Positions 1 to 8,657 of a DNA stretch of 64,000 nt are shown here, in pieces. The position numbers were made by a program, and so were the translations under genes. The notes beneath the pieces were generated by a model. It ran no database searches and was not told where the DNA came from. It worked only from the letters and a program-made list of their open reading frames with translations. Source of the DNA: Acetoanaerobium pronyense (GTDB taxonomy: Bacteria; Bacillota; Clostridia; Peptostreptococcales; Filifactoraceae); contig NZ_JAGGLI010000007.1 of the NCBI RefSeq assembly GCF_017874355.1, positions 1 through 64,000 on the forward strand. The letters run 5' to 3'. The stretch's first letter is position 1, and each line of letters starts with the position of its first letter.

Positions 1-22
1 AGAAAATAGAAAATCCCTATTT

Positions 23-59
23 TAGGGAAAATTATATTCCAAAAAATAGGGAAAATTAT
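23..59. repeat. 13-bp direct repeat, two copies
   Basis: The word TAGGGAAAATTAT occurs at 23-35 and again at 47-59, 24 bases apart, in AT-rich DNA before the insertion sequence. No gene is visible in 1-140. The repeat could be a protein-binding site of a gene further left or chance in AT-rich sequence. Confidence 0.35.
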
Positions 60-140
60 TTGCCGAAATTTATACAAAAATGCTTGCCGGTAACATTTTT
101 CTTATTGGAATTCATATACAGGGACAAGTAGCTATAATTA

Positions 141-1655
141 ACTCAACTTTCCCACCCTCAAATCATTCACAGATGTTGATATACAGATAAGAAGTTTTCT
201 TAAAAAATAAATATTGCAATAAAAATGCACCAGTCTGTCTGATAGAATTAAGTTAACCAAAACCAAATTCAAGACAAGAAAGGTGCATGCATATATGATA
301 CAATACAACAACTCATCTGAACAGACTAAAATTGAATTGTTTAAAGCTTTTTCTACACTCGGCATTGCAAAATTACTGAAAGAATCCGGTATTCGTAAGG
401 CGTGTGGTCACTCTGCCTATAGTGTTTTTAAATTTTTGTTTTCTCTCGTATTTCAAGGTAAGAACCTATTTCGATTTCTGGATTCTTCTCGTTCAGGCGA
501 GGCTGTTTCAAAGAATACCTACTATAGATTCTTAAATGAACCCACATACAACTGGAATAAATTTTTATCTTTGCTGGCATCAAAAGTTATTCATGCCTTC
601 TCACGACTCACTAGACGAGAGAGAGTCAAAGTACTGATTTTAGATGACTCTATCGTTACAAGAAATCGAAGCAAATCCGTTGAATTGTTGGCTAGGATTT
701 ATGATCACGTTACTCACAAATATCAAAAGGGATTTACTATGCTCACGCTTGGATGGTCAGATGGCTACAGTTTTGTTCCAACTGGATTTACACTGCTTTC
801 ATCAGCTAACGAGAAGAATCGTTATCAAGAAATTAATGACGACATCGACAAACGTACTAATGGTTATAAACGTCGAAAAGAAGCACTCACTCAAAAACCG
901 GAAGCGGCTATAAAACTCATCAAAAATGCATTGGCTTATGGCATTGAAGCTGATTATGTTCTTATGGACACCTGGTTTACTAATGAGCCCTTAATCAAGT
1001 CAATCCTCAAAGAGGGGCTTGATGCCATTGGAATGGTTCGAAAAGGCAATGCAAGATACCATTATCAAAATCAAATGTACGATCTCAAAGAGCTTCGTAA
1101 ATTCGTCATAAAAGAACGTGGTGGCAGTATACTTGGTTCCGTTGCAGTTACCACCAAAGAGGGGATTCCCGTTAGGATTGTCTTTGTCAGGAATCGTACA
1201 AACAAAAAAGAATGGCTGGCAATTTTAAGCACCGATTTAATGATCTCAGATGAGGAAATCGTAAGAATCTATGGAAACAGATGGGGTATAGAAGTGTTCT
1301 TTAAATCTGCCAAATCCTTTATGAAGCTTGGTTCTGAGTTCCAAGGGAGAAGCTATGATATGTTCATCAGCCATACAACTATTGTGTTTTGTAGATATAT
1401 CCTTCTTGAATGGTTACGCCGTGAAGAGAATGATACTAAAACATTTGGTGAACTATTTTTCAGATGCTGCGAAGACATTCAAGATATAGAATATTCAACA
1501 GCCCTACAAAGCTTGATGGGGCTATTTGTTGAACACATCAAATCAACTACAACAAAAGGTAAAAAATTGGTTCAACGTCAACTTCAGCATTGGATTACCC
1601 AACAAGCTTCATATATCAAGGCTTTGTTTGCTGAATTGTGCTGGGAAAGTTGAGT
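141..1655 (+). mobile_element. Complete IS4-family insertion sequence (1515 bp)
   Basis: Perfect 14-bp terminal inverted repeats (ACTCAACTTTCCCA at 141-154 and its complement at 1642-1655) bracket one transposase gene. The 5 bases just outside each end are the same (AATTA at 136-140 and 1656-1660), which reads as a target-site duplication. The transposase stop codon lies inside the right repeat. The intact frame, perfect ends and preserved duplication suggest a recent insertion and a possibly active element. Confidence 0.9.
295..1653 (+). CDS. IS4-family DDE transposase
   Basis: This 452-residue protein catalyses cut-and-paste movement of the surrounding element. The first catalytic Asp is in the LILDDS motif near residue 117, the second in YVLMDTWF near residue 227, and the Glu in the YxxRWxIExFFK (YREK-like) signature near residue 340, as in IS4-type DDE enzymes. 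A GTG at 283 is also in frame, but the ATG at 295 is preferred because AGAAAGG at 277-283 then has a normal spacing of about 11 bases. The frame is intact. Family assignment is firm; the exact IS name would need a database search. Confidence 0.9.
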   Translation: MIQYNNSSEQTKIELFKAFSTLGIAKLLKESGIRKACGHSAYSVFKFLFSLVFQGKNLFRFLDSSRSGEAVSKNTYYRFLNEPTYNWNKFLSLLASKVIHAFSRLTRRERVKVLILDDSIVTRNRSKSVELLARIYDHVTHKYQKGFTMLTLGWSDGYSFVPTGFTLLSSANEKNRYQEINDDIDKRTNGYKRRKEALTQKPEAAIKLIKNALAYGIEADYVLMDTWFTNEPLIKSILKEGLDAIGMVRKGNARYHYQNQMYDLKELRKFVIKERGGSILGSVAVTTKEGIPVRIVFVRNRTNKKEWLAILSTDLMISDEEIVRIYGNRWGIEVFFKSAKSFMKLGSEFQGRSYDMFISHTTIVFCRYILLEWLRREENDTKTFGELFFRCCEDIQDIEYSTALQSLMGLFVEHIKSTTTKGKKLVQRQLQHWITQQASYIKALFAELCWES

Positions 1656-1772
1656 AATTAATTTAAATATAGAAGGTTAGAGGGTGTTAAGTTTGTCTTT
1701 TCAATTATTTATTCTGATGGCAGTTGATTAAAAGTAATTGTAATGGGATAAATAAAGTGTAAGGAGGCTCTT

Positions 1773-2654
1773 ATGACAACATATCTAAGAACAGCTTGGA
1801 ATATTCTAAAATACATCTTAATTCATTTTATAATAATGGTTCTCTACATAATGGGAGCTAGTTTTTTTTATGGAATAAAAATGGGTATTGATGGTAGCGC
1901 TGAAGATATTGAAAATCTTGCAGCTAGTATGGCTAATCACACATCACTAGCAATTATTGTGGCGGCCGTAGGTTCATTTTTGATTTATAGGTATATGATG
2001 AAAAGAAGAGGTCTAAATTTATATAAAGAATGTAGATTTAGAAGGCTTACAAAGGGTCAAATAGTAGCATCTTGCTTAATTGGTTCAACTGTAATATTTT
2101 TGAGTATGATTATTCTTAATCTGACAGGGATTATATTTCCTCAATCTTTAGAAAATCATAGTAGTAATATGGGGTCAATAATTACGCCAAATACATTACT
2201 GATTATTGCAAGTGTGGGTATTGCAGCTCCTTTAATAGAAGAGATTTTATTTAGAGGATTGATATTTAGAGAATTAGAGAGAAAAACTACAATGAAATTG
2301 ACAATTATTATTCAAGCTCTCCTATTTGGTATTTATCATTTGAATTTAGCCCATAGCACTATGGCAGCTGTAATGGGGATATTTTTAGGACTATCTTTGT
2401 ACTGGACAGAATCTATATGGGCTCCAATTTTGATTCATCTTATTAATAACTTACTAAGCGCTGGATTAGAGCTCCTTGGATATAGTGGATTTGTAGAACT
2501 TTATCCACTAGTAAATCTAGCTATGTATGGGGCTGCAATATTCATAGTTCTTCCTTTAAGCTTGCGTTACCTTTATAGAACCCGTACTCCATGGGAGTCA
2601 TATGGACTTAAGGATGAAATAGAGAGTGAAGTGGGAATATTACCTTTAGATTAA
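1773..2654 (+). CDS. CPBP-family intramembrane metalloprotease
   Basis: A 293-residue polytopic membrane protein of the CPBP (CAAX protease/bacteriocin-processing, Abi) family. The three family motifs are present in order: EEILFRG at residues 156-162, FGIYHLN at 185-191 and HLINN at 222-226; the Glu and His residues are the expected metal ligands and catalytic residues. About seven to eight hydrophobic segments flank them. AAGGAGG sits just before the ATG. Members process prenylated peptides, bacteriocins or signalling proteins. No substrate peptide is recognised next door, so the target is unknown. Confidence 0.85.
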   Translation: MTTYLRTAWNILKYILIHFIIMVLYIMGASFFYGIKMGIDGSAEDIENLAASMANHTSLAIIVAAVGSFLIYRYMMKRRGLNLYKECRFRRLTKGQIVASCLIGSTVIFLSMIILNLTGIIFPQSLENHSSNMGSIITPNTLLIIASVGIAAPLIEEILFRGLIFRELERKTTMKLTIIIQALLFGIYHLNLAHSTMAAVMGIFLGLSLYWTESIWAPILIHLINNLLSAGLELLGYSGFVELYPLVNLAMYGAAIFIVLPLSLRYLYRTRTPWESYGLKDEIESEVGILPLD

Positions 2655-2673
2655 TTAATAACTATCAAAGACT

Positions 2674-2711
2674 CAAAGTTCATAGTAATTACAGTGAACT
2701 TTGGGTTTTTT
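2674..2711 (+). terminator. Rho-independent terminator after the CPBP gene
   Basis: A 9-bp stem (CAAAGTTCA at 2674-2682 with TGAACTTTG at 2695-2703) is followed by GGTTTTTT. It closes the CPBP transcription unit. Confidence 0.8.
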
Positions 2712-2881
2712 AGATATACTAAAAATAGGCTGATTTTCAAAGTAGATAATTCCTTTGATGGAGTTTAAATATGAAAATAATAGATTTCACACAGCGCTTT
2801 TGATGTTTGTGGAGTAATTTCTCTATGAAAGCTTTGGACGAAATATAATCAATAAAGTCAGAATATATTTTCGGAGGTTTT

Positions 2882-3688
2882 ATGATACAAACTATAAATA
2901 AAAAACCATCAATAAAAAATTTAATGATAGTACTTATGATAACACTAAGCATTTACATTATTGAACTTTATTCTGTTTATGGAAGTAATCTATTAAGAAA
3001 AGCTCTTATATTTGAAAATCCTTATTATAATTCAATAAATTATTTGCTTTTTACAATATCTGGAATTTTCTATTTTTGTTTAGGAATTTTGACTGCTAAG
3101 TTAGATTTTTCAGTAAAACAAGATAGGGTGATTACGGCAATTGTCACTGCAATAATAACATTTATAATGGTAGTTTTTTTTAATGAGCCTTTTGGACTCA
3201 CAGCTTTAGCAGATCCCGTTAGATTATCTCCTTTATTTTATATATTAGGCCTTACGTTATTATGGAGATGTTATATCTTAAATGATACTGCTAAAAAAGC
3301 AGCTCTAAAAAATTTGTTTATTATCCTCATAATAACAATAATTATTTTTATTGCTCAGATATATACAAAATCTGTCAGAACTGATATTAAATTCGGTGTG
3401 AATGCCTATGAAGGAATTATGGTTAAGACTTATTTGGCTTTTATAATATTTGCTCTTATATATATTGCAGCAGGGATGCTGACAAATTTACTTGATTTGT
3501 CAACTAAAGTTAATAGAGTTATATTATCGTTTATGATTGTTATTGTTGGAGTTTTATCTGTTTTTATTTTTAGGTATCTAATGCTATCAGGATCAACAAT
3601 GATTCCATCTAGGTTAACTCCACTTTTTTATATTCTGGGACTAGTGTTATTTTGGAAAAAGACCAGTGAAAATATTTTATTTTCATAA
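2882..3688 (+). CDS. Integral membrane protein with an internal duplication
   Basis: I do not recognise a named family. The 268-residue protein is almost entirely hydrophobic, with about eight predicted membrane segments. Its two halves match each other: each contains a segment ending in an LxxL-D-F/L-S-x-K-x-(D/N)-RVI stretch followed by an (R)L(S/T)PLFYILGL block (residues roughly 50-135 and 185-262). This indicates tandem duplication of a four-helix unit. GGAGG precedes the ATG. It lies directly before another small membrane protein gene 39 bases downstream, so the two are probably cotranscribed. Function unknown. Confidence 0.7.
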   Translation: MIQTINKKPSIKNLMIVLMITLSIYIIELYSVYGSNLLRKALIFENPYYNSINYLLFTISGIFYFCLGILTAKLDFSVKQDRVITAIVTAIITFIMVVFFNEPFGLTALADPVRLSPLFYILGLTLLWRCYILNDTAKKAALKNLFIILIITIIIFIAQIYTKSVRTDIKFGVNAYEGIMVKTYLAFIIFALIYIAAGMLTNLLDLSTKVNRVILSFMIVIVGVLSVFIFRYLMLSGSTMIPSRLTPLFYILGLVLFWKKTSENILFS

Positions 3689-3727
3689 AAAGACTATATG
3701 AATAACTCAAAAAAGGAGAATTTCACT

Positions 3728-3922
3728 ATGAAAAATTTCAAAAGATATAGGTTTAGAAAAGCTAACTATATTATAGTTTTTATTGCCACATTTCTTTTTT
3801 ATTTAATTAATATATTTGGAAGTATTGATTTTAAAACTATTTTAGCTTTATTAGTATCAGCTACTATAACGGCGGGGATATTGGGAACACTGACAAATCT
3901 CATATGGAAGAAAAGAGACTGA
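3728..3922 (+). CDS. Small membrane protein
   Basis: A 64-residue protein with a basic N-terminus and two hydrophobic segments (residues about 12-30 and 35-55). The start at 3728 is chosen over an upstream ATG at 3698 because AAAAGGAG at 3711-3718 lies nine bases before it. It follows the duplicated membrane protein closely and could act with it. No family recognised. Confidence 0.6.
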   Translation: MKNFKRYRFRKANYIIVFIATFLFYLINIFGSIDFKTILALLVSATITAGILGTLTNLIWKKRD

Positions 3923-4074
3923 GCAATTTAATCTATTTTGGAATATGAACCTCCATCGACTAAAATAATAAGTTTATGAAACATCAAAAATAAATTCAAT
4001 AATTGAAAGTTTTAGTTGTATTTTTATTATATAATTCTAATAGCTAATAGTTTTTCATTTTAAATACTTAAATT

Positions 4075-4206
4075 AAAAAGGAGGACTGCGTTTTGAGAAG
4101 ATATATTATGACTGCATAGCACTGGCTATTGCAATTAACCCCAAAAATAAAAAATTGCTTTGGCCATTGCTATTCCTAATAAATACTATATTTTTAGGAG
4201 GCAGTT
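4075..4206 (+). promoter_or_regulatory. Attenuator-like leader A (leader peptide plus alternative hairpins)
   Basis: A strong ribosome site (AAAAAGGAGG, 4075-4084) precedes a nine-codon frame that ends in GCATAG. The stop lies at the foot of a hairpin: GCATAGC (4114-4120) can pair with GGCTATTGC just after it, while that same segment can instead pair with the downstream AATTGCTTTGGCCATTGCTAT region (about 4161-4182). The next segment, TTCCTAA, can pair with TTAGGA of the ribosome site of the following gene. This is the four-segment logic of erm-type translational attenuators; regulation here is inferred. A similar leader precedes the next gene. Confidence 0.6.
4093..4119 (+). CDS. Putative leader peptide A (8 residues)
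   Basis: TTG-started frame reading MRRYIMTA, eight bases after a GGAGG ribosome site. Its stop codon TAG is inside the first hairpin arm of the leader. Likely acts by ribosome stalling rather than as a stable product. An internal ATG would give only MTA. Confidence 0.45.
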   Translation: MRRYIMTA

Positions 4207-4485
4207 ATGGGCTATATCAAAGCGGAGGAAATTCTTCCTACTGAAGTAATAGAGTTGATTCAAAAATACGTTGATGGTAAAAACATATATATTCCTCGAA
4301 AAGAAGATTCTAGAGAAAATTGGGGAACAAATACAAAGACAAAAAAGGAGCTTTATCGTAGAGACAAAGAGATATATAACGCGTATATCTCAGGATCTAA
4401 AACTTTAGAGTTAGCATCAAAATACTATCTTTCGGAAAAAAGCATCCAGCGTATAATTAGAAAAATGAAATCCATAAATTTGTAA
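4207..4485 (+). CDS. CD3324-family HTH protein
   Basis: A 92-residue protein resembling the CD3324 family of small clostridial DNA-binding proteins: an N-terminal MGYIKAEEILP...IQKYVDG segment, a central basic linker with an IPRKE motif, and a C-terminal helix-turn-helix (residues about 55-90, TLELASKYYLSEKSIQRIIRK). AGGAGG stands seven bases before the ATG and is predicted to be masked by the leader hairpin. Likely a transcriptional regulator. Its target is unknown; the preceding attenuator suggests induction by a ribosome-acting signal. Confidence 0.75.
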   Translation: MGYIKAEEILPTEVIELIQKYVDGKNIYIPRKEDSRENWGTNTKTKKELYRRDKEIYNAYISGSKTLELASKYYLSEKSIQRIIRKMKSINL

Positions 4486-4491
4486 AAAAGA

Positions 4492-4527
4492 GAGCTGATA
4501 CATTATGTATTGGCTCATATTTTTTTA
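4492..4527 (+). terminator. Rho-independent terminator after the HTH gene
   Basis: GAGC...GCTC and ATACA...TGTAT arms form an imperfect hairpin at 4492-4516 followed by ATATTTTTTT. Confidence 0.7.
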
Positions 4528-4679
4528 TAAAAATTTATAAGGTAGAATACATTTATTTCAAAATGATAAGCTGTTTTTAGTAGATATATCAGAGCTATGA
4601 TTCTAATCCTTAATTTATAAAATATTTCTAAATAGGATTTTTTAATGAAATCGTGGATCTTCTATTTACTAAATCCAAT

Positions 4680-4795
4680 CTAAGGAGAAAATCTATATGA
4701 CCACGCCTATATATTTTGCATAGCGCAGCTATTGCAAATAAAAAATTAATGTAATAGCTTGCGCATCCTAAGATTTTAGTTATAGGAGATGCGAT
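4680..4795 (+). promoter_or_regulatory. Attenuator-like leader B (leader peptide plus alternative hairpins)
   Basis: Same architecture as leader A. A ribosome site (AAGGAG, 4682-4687) precedes a nine-codon frame ending GCATAG. GCATAGC (4718-4724) can pair with GCTATTGC (4728-4735); alternatively GCGCAGCTATTGCA (4723-4736) pairs with the complementary segment at 4750-4764. The following CGCATCCTA can pair with TAGG-AG-ATGCG at the ribosome site of the DUF1062 gene, hiding it. This gives mutually exclusive on and off states. No U-run follows the hairpins, so translational rather than transcriptional control is the better guess. Confidence 0.6.
4697..4723 (+). CDS. Putative leader peptide B (8 residues)
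   Basis: ATG-started frame reading MTTPIYFA with AAGGAG nine bases upstream. The TAG stop overlaps the first arm of the hairpin, as in leader A, and the last two codons (GCA TAG) are shared. Confidence 0.5.
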   Translation: MTTPIYFA

Positions 4796-5374
4796 ATGGG
4801 CTATATTAAAAAAATAGAGTGCAGTATTATTTCAGAGAAATCTTTCAAGATAATCCACAACTGCTCAGGATGCAAAGGAAAGACAAATTATATTAATACT
4901 GAAAAGTTTAGAGTAAATGCAAATGGAAACAAGCTTGACGTTTGGCTTATTTATCAATGTGAAAAGTGCAAACACACTTATAATATATCTATATATGAAA
5001 GACAAAAAGTAAGTAGACTATCAAAAGAAGAGTATGGATTGTTTTTAGAAAACAACAAGGAGTTAGCTCAGAAGTATGGACGAGATTTTCAGTTTTTCAC
5101 TAAAAACAAATTGGAAGTAGATTTAAAAGATATAGAATATAGCTTTATGGATTCTAAAGGTGAAAAACTCATATTTGATAAAATAATATTTGAAGAAGGA
5201 CAAGAAATTATTATTGAAAATCCTTATGGACTAAAAATTAGAAAAGAAAAATTAGCATCAGAAATTCTAATGATATCAAGGAGCAAAACAAAGAAAATGC
5301 TAGATAATAACCATATAATACTTTTGGATTGTTCTCAAAAAATAAAAATAGAAATTATTAGGATAAAAGAATAG
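4796..5374 (+). CDS. DUF1062 family protein
   Basis: A 192-residue soluble protein matching the DUF1062 family. Two CxxC pairs (CSGCKGK near residue 23 and CEKCKHTYN near residue 58) look like a zinc-binding unit at the N-terminus. The C-terminal half is charged and mixed alpha/beta. It begins MGYIK, encoded by nearly the same bases as the start of the preceding unrelated HTH gene, so leader and first codons appear to have been copied between the two. No biochemical role is established for the family. Confidence 0.75.
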   Translation: MGYIKKIECSIISEKSFKIIHNCSGCKGKTNYINTEKFRVNANGNKLDVWLIYQCEKCKHTYNISIYERQKVSRLSKEEYGLFLENNKELAQKYGRDFQFFTKNKLEVDLKDIEYSFMDSKGEKLIFDKIIFEEGQEIIIENPYGLKIRKEKLASEILMISRSKTKKMLDNNHIILLDCSQKIKIEIIRIKE

Positions 5375-5408
5375 ATTAAGTGCTAAGTAAATTTACAATT
5401 ATCATACT

Positions 5409-5456
5409 AAAAGTCATAAACTACTAAAATGTTTTTCAGTAGCTTATGACTTTTTT
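5409..5456 (+). terminator. Rho-independent terminator after DUF1062 gene
   Basis: A long stem (AAAAGTCATAA and CTACT on the left, AGTAG and TTATGACTTTT on the right) with a T-run. The remaining stretch to 5668 is AT-rich and holds the promoter region of the chemoreceptor; no further gene is seen. Confidence 0.85.
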
Positions 5457-5668
5457 AAATATCTTTAAAAATTTTTTTTTATGAAACCCTTGTAATACAA
5501 GCTTTCAACTAATCTTTCAAATACGTAGTTACAAAATAAACAAAACAAAGGTAGCTTTTAAATCTACTCTATACTAAAATAAATACTAAGTATTTTAGAA
5601 AAATCACTAAAATACTTTTTAAAAAAGCGTATTTCCACATTAAATATAATAGTTTCTAGGAGGAGTGC

Positions 5669-7786
5669 ATGAAAAATTTGAAAAATGAAAATCAAAATCT
5701 GAACTCTGGAAAAAAGACAAAAATGTTAAAAACTAAGGGAATGACAATTTCAAAAAAAATCATTTTGTCTATTATAATTACTAATGTAGTTATTGTAGCC
5801 ATAATTGCAGGAATGATGGGGTTTACTCTTGATAGAAATATTAGAGAAACTTCAAGAACCACAGCTGCAAATCTAGTTCAGAGTAATGTAAATAGTTTTG
5901 AGCAGGATTTTTTCAAGGTTGAAAGTGCAGTATCAGTACTTGCAAGCTCTATTGGACAAAGAGTAGATGTTGATAGAGTGCTACAAAATGATGAAGCATA
6001 TATAGCTGAAATAAAATCTGATATTGTATCAGAGCTTCAGGCGGTAGGAGCTGACACAAGGATATCAAGAAGTATATATTCTTATTTTAATGTAGATATG
6101 TTCGGGCGAGAAATTGATATGTGGGTACTAAATGAGGGAGGGTCATATACACTTCAAGATTCGTTTGGACTTGAATATTACAGTGCAGAGTACTATGAAT
6201 GGTACAATAAACCAATTGATACAAAAAAGGCTTTATGGACATTTCCATATATTTCGGAAGATGGAAATCTTATATCATCTTATGTAAACCCTATAATAAA
6301 AGATGGACAAGCTATAGGTATTGTAGGTATGGATTTTTATCTGGATGATATCGAAAAAACACTTAGTGAGATTACTCTATTTGATACAGGATATCTTTTT
6401 TTAATGCATCCTGATGGTAGGATAATATATCATCCGGAACTTGAAATTGAGACAAATATTACTACTGTAGGAGATTATAGCAGTATATTAGAAGAAATTA
6501 ATGAAAAAAAATCAGGGGTTCTTACTTATGATGATGTAAGAGGTATAAAAACTATATCAGCTTACAGTCAACTGGAAAATGGATGGATTATAGCTTCAAA
6601 TATACCTGAAAATGAGGTTTTTAAGTTATTAAGAACTATTTTAATTACAATGCTGATTATAGCTGTACTCGCTATAGCAGTATCAATTATAGTAGCTTCT
6701 ATCATTGGAAGAAGTATATCAAAACCTATAATTGAGGTAGTAAGCGCAGTTGATAAAATAAAAGATGGTGATTTTACAGTATCAGTAAATACAAAATCTA
6801 ATGACGAGACAAAAATACTTTCTGATAGTATCAATGAAATGATATCAAATGTAAAAAATCTAATAAAAAGTACTAAAGATGTGAGTATTACTATGGTCGA
6901 AGAAGCTTCAAGTCTTGCAGCTATGTCTGAAGAGGCTTCGGCTACAGCGAATCAAGTAGAAAATACTGTAAATGAAATTTCAAAAGGAACGAATGATGCT
7001 GCTATGGATTCTGAAAGCAGTGCAAATCTTGCATCTTCTATGGATGAAAAATTTAAGAGTCTAACAAAGAGCAGTGATGCTATGAGAGAAAATGCAGAGC
7101 AAGCAATGGAAATAAATAAAGAAGGGGCAAGCGTACTAAATCTTCTTAAAGAAAAGTCAGAGATTAGCATTACTTCAAATAAAAAGGTTTCTGATGCAGT
7201 AAACAACCTAGATGCAAAAACAAAACAAATATCTGAGATAATAAGTACCATTACTTCAATTACAGAGCAGACAAATCTTCTAGCTTTAAATGCATCTATT
7301 GAAGCTGCAAGAGCAGGAAATGCAGGAAAGGGATTTGCAGTAGTGGCAGATGAAATCAGAAAGCTTGCAGATTCATCAGCAATGGCTGCGAAAGAGATTG
7401 CTCAGATAGTTACAAATATTCAAAATGAAAGTAAAGAAACTGTTTCAGTGATAGGAGAAGTGGCTAAAATAACTGAAGAACAAGGTGAGGCAGTTGTTAA
7501 TGTTGATGAAGCTCTTTCAAAAATATTTAAATCTGTAGAATCTATTGTAAATCAGATAGGAAACGTATCAAATCAGCTTATGGAAGTAGATGAAGACAAA
7601 AATAATATTGTCCTTGCTATAGACAATATTTCAGCTGTAACAGAAGAGATAGCAGCATCATCTCAAGAGGTAAGTGCATCTATGTCCGAGCAGACTAAAG
7701 CTGTTGAAGAGGTAGCAATAAGTGCTGAAAAATTAAATGAGCTTTCAAGTAGACTAAATGAAAATATAAGTATATTTAAAGTCTAA
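5669..7786 (+). CDS. Methyl-accepting chemotaxis protein with a Cache sensor
   Basis: A 705-residue transmembrane chemoreceptor. A basic N-terminus leads into membrane helix 1 (residues 31-53), an extracellular dCache-type sensor (about 55-315, with the typical WTFPYIS and [13 protein letters not shown] segments), membrane helix 2 (about 320-345), a HAMP linker and a cytoplasmic coiled coil. The hairpin tip [15 protein letters not shown] with [15 protein letters not shown] lies near residues 535-565. The dCache fold usually binds amino acids or quaternary amines. The nearby choline locus makes a choline or amine ligand thinkable, but nothing in the sequence proves it. AGGAGGAG precedes the ATG. 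Confidence 0.93.
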   Translation: MKNLKNENQNLNSGKKTKMLKTKGMTISKKIILSIIITNVVIVAIIAGMMGFTLDRNIRETSRTTAANLVQSNVNSFEQDFFKVESAVSVLASSIGQRVDVDRVLQNDEAYIAEIKSDIVSELQAVGADTRISRSIYSYFNVDMFGREIDMWVLNEGGSYTLQDSFGLEYYSAEYYEWYNKPIDTKKALWTFPYISEDGNLISSYVNPIIKDGQAIGIVGMDFYLDDIEKTLSEITLFDTGYLFLMHPDGRIIYHPELEIETNITTVGDYSSILEEINEKKSGVLTYDDVRGIKTISAYSQLENGWIIASNIPENEVFKLLRTILITMLIIAVLAIAVSIIVASIIGRSISKPIIEVVSAVDKIKDGDFTVSVNTKSNDETKILSDSINEMISNVKNLIKSTKDVSITMVEEASSLAAMSEEASATANQVENTVNEISKGTNDAAMDSESSANLASSMDEKFKSLTKSSDAMRENAEQAMEINKEGASVLNLLKEKSEISITSNKKVSDAVNNLDAKTKQISEIISTITSITEQTNLLALNASIEAARAGNAGKGFAVVADEIRKLADSSAMAAKEIAQIVTNIQNESKETVSVIGEVAKITEEQGEAVVNVDEALSKIFKSVESIVNQIGNVSNQLMEVDEDKNNIVLAIDNISAVTEEIAASSQEVSASMSEQTKAVEEVAISAEKLNELSSRLNENISIFKV

Positions 7787-7828
7787 AATAGAGCTAGAAG
7801 ATAAAAGAATAAAAAGAATAAATAAGCA

Positions 7829-7865
7829 AAAATCCCCTCTTGAGTAATTGTCTTGAGGGGATTTT
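7829..7865. terminator. Bidirectional terminator between convergent genes
   Basis: AAAATCCCCTC at 7829-7839 pairs with GAGGGGATTTT at 7855-7865. A-run on one side and T-run on the other let it serve both the chemoreceptor and the response regulator, which converge here. Confidence 0.85.
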
Positions 7866-7880
7866 AAATTTCTCTTTAAA

Positions 7881-8639
7881 TTATTTGAACCCTAGACTTC
7901 TTCTATAGCCTTGAGGTGTTGTATTCATTTTTTTGCAAAAAACTCTATTAAAATAAGAAGGATCAGAGAATCCGCACTCAGCAGAAATCCTATAGGATGG
8001 ATAATTCGTATTTTCAAGTAAGTTACAAGCATATTCTATTTTAAGATTAACGATGTAGTCTGTAAATGAAAGTCCTGTCTCTTTTTTAAATACAAAACTA
8101 AAATATTTTGGATTCATAAAAAGTTTATTTGCAACCATATCCAAGCTTAATTTTTCTTTGAAATTTTCTTTTATGTATTTTAAGGCATCATCTATAAATG
8201 GCTTTTGTGTTTCATTTATGTTTGTATCTACCAGTTCTACAGAAGCTGATATATTCTTTAATGAATTCTCGTATGAATCTATCATTCTCTTAAGCAAATC
8301 CTTAAAATCTCGAGGTTTGACAGGTTTCAAAAGATAGTCAAATACCTTAAGACCAATAGCTTTTTGTGCATATGAAAACTCAGAACAACCAGAAATTATA
8401 GAAATACAGGAATTTGGTAAAAATTTTCTGATTTCACTAATAGCAGTGAGTCCATCTATTTCTGAAATAATCAAATCAGTTATAATTATATTTGGATTAT
8501 ATTTTTTTGAAAGTTCAATTGCTTCCGAGCCGCAGCTGCAGGTTAGAAGGATGTCTTTAGAGTCAAGATATTCTAAGGCAATTTCTCTTAAAAAATCCTG
8601 TTCTAAAACTTCATCCTCTATAATCAAGACTACGTTCAT
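7881..8639 (-). CDS. Two-component response regulator, AraC-type output (YesN-like)
   Basis: A 252-residue protein with an N-terminal receiver domain (acidic ED pair near residue 8, phospho-acceptor Asp55 in IIITDLIISE, Lys in DYLLKPVKP) and a C-terminal AraC/XylS double helix-turn-helix (about residues 155-252, ending in the GFSDPSYFNRVFCKKMNTTP signature). ATG at 8639 is preferred to a GTG at 8648 because AGAGGTG lies just before it. It starts 18 bases after its partner kinase gene, forming an operon. The position beside the choline BMC locus suggests control of that locus. Confidence 0.92.
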   Translation of the reverse strand: MNVVLIIEDEVLEQDFLREIALEYLDSKDILLTCSCGSEAIELSKKYNPNIIITDLIISEIDGLTAISEIRKFLPNSCISIISGCSEFSYAQKAIGLKVFDYLLKPVKPRDFKDLLKRMIDSYENSLKNISASVELVDTNINETQKPFIDDALKYIKENFKEKLSLDMVANKLFMNPKYFSFVFKKETGLSFTDYIVNLKIEYACNLLENTNYPSYRISAECGFSDPSYFNRVFCKKMNTTPQGYRRSLGFK

Positions 8640-8657
8640 AATAAACACCTCTGCTTC

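Noticed and set aside
138-365. Minus-strand frame at the left end of the IS4 element
   Set aside because: Overlaps the inverted repeat and transposase start, has no ribosome site and no recognisable product.
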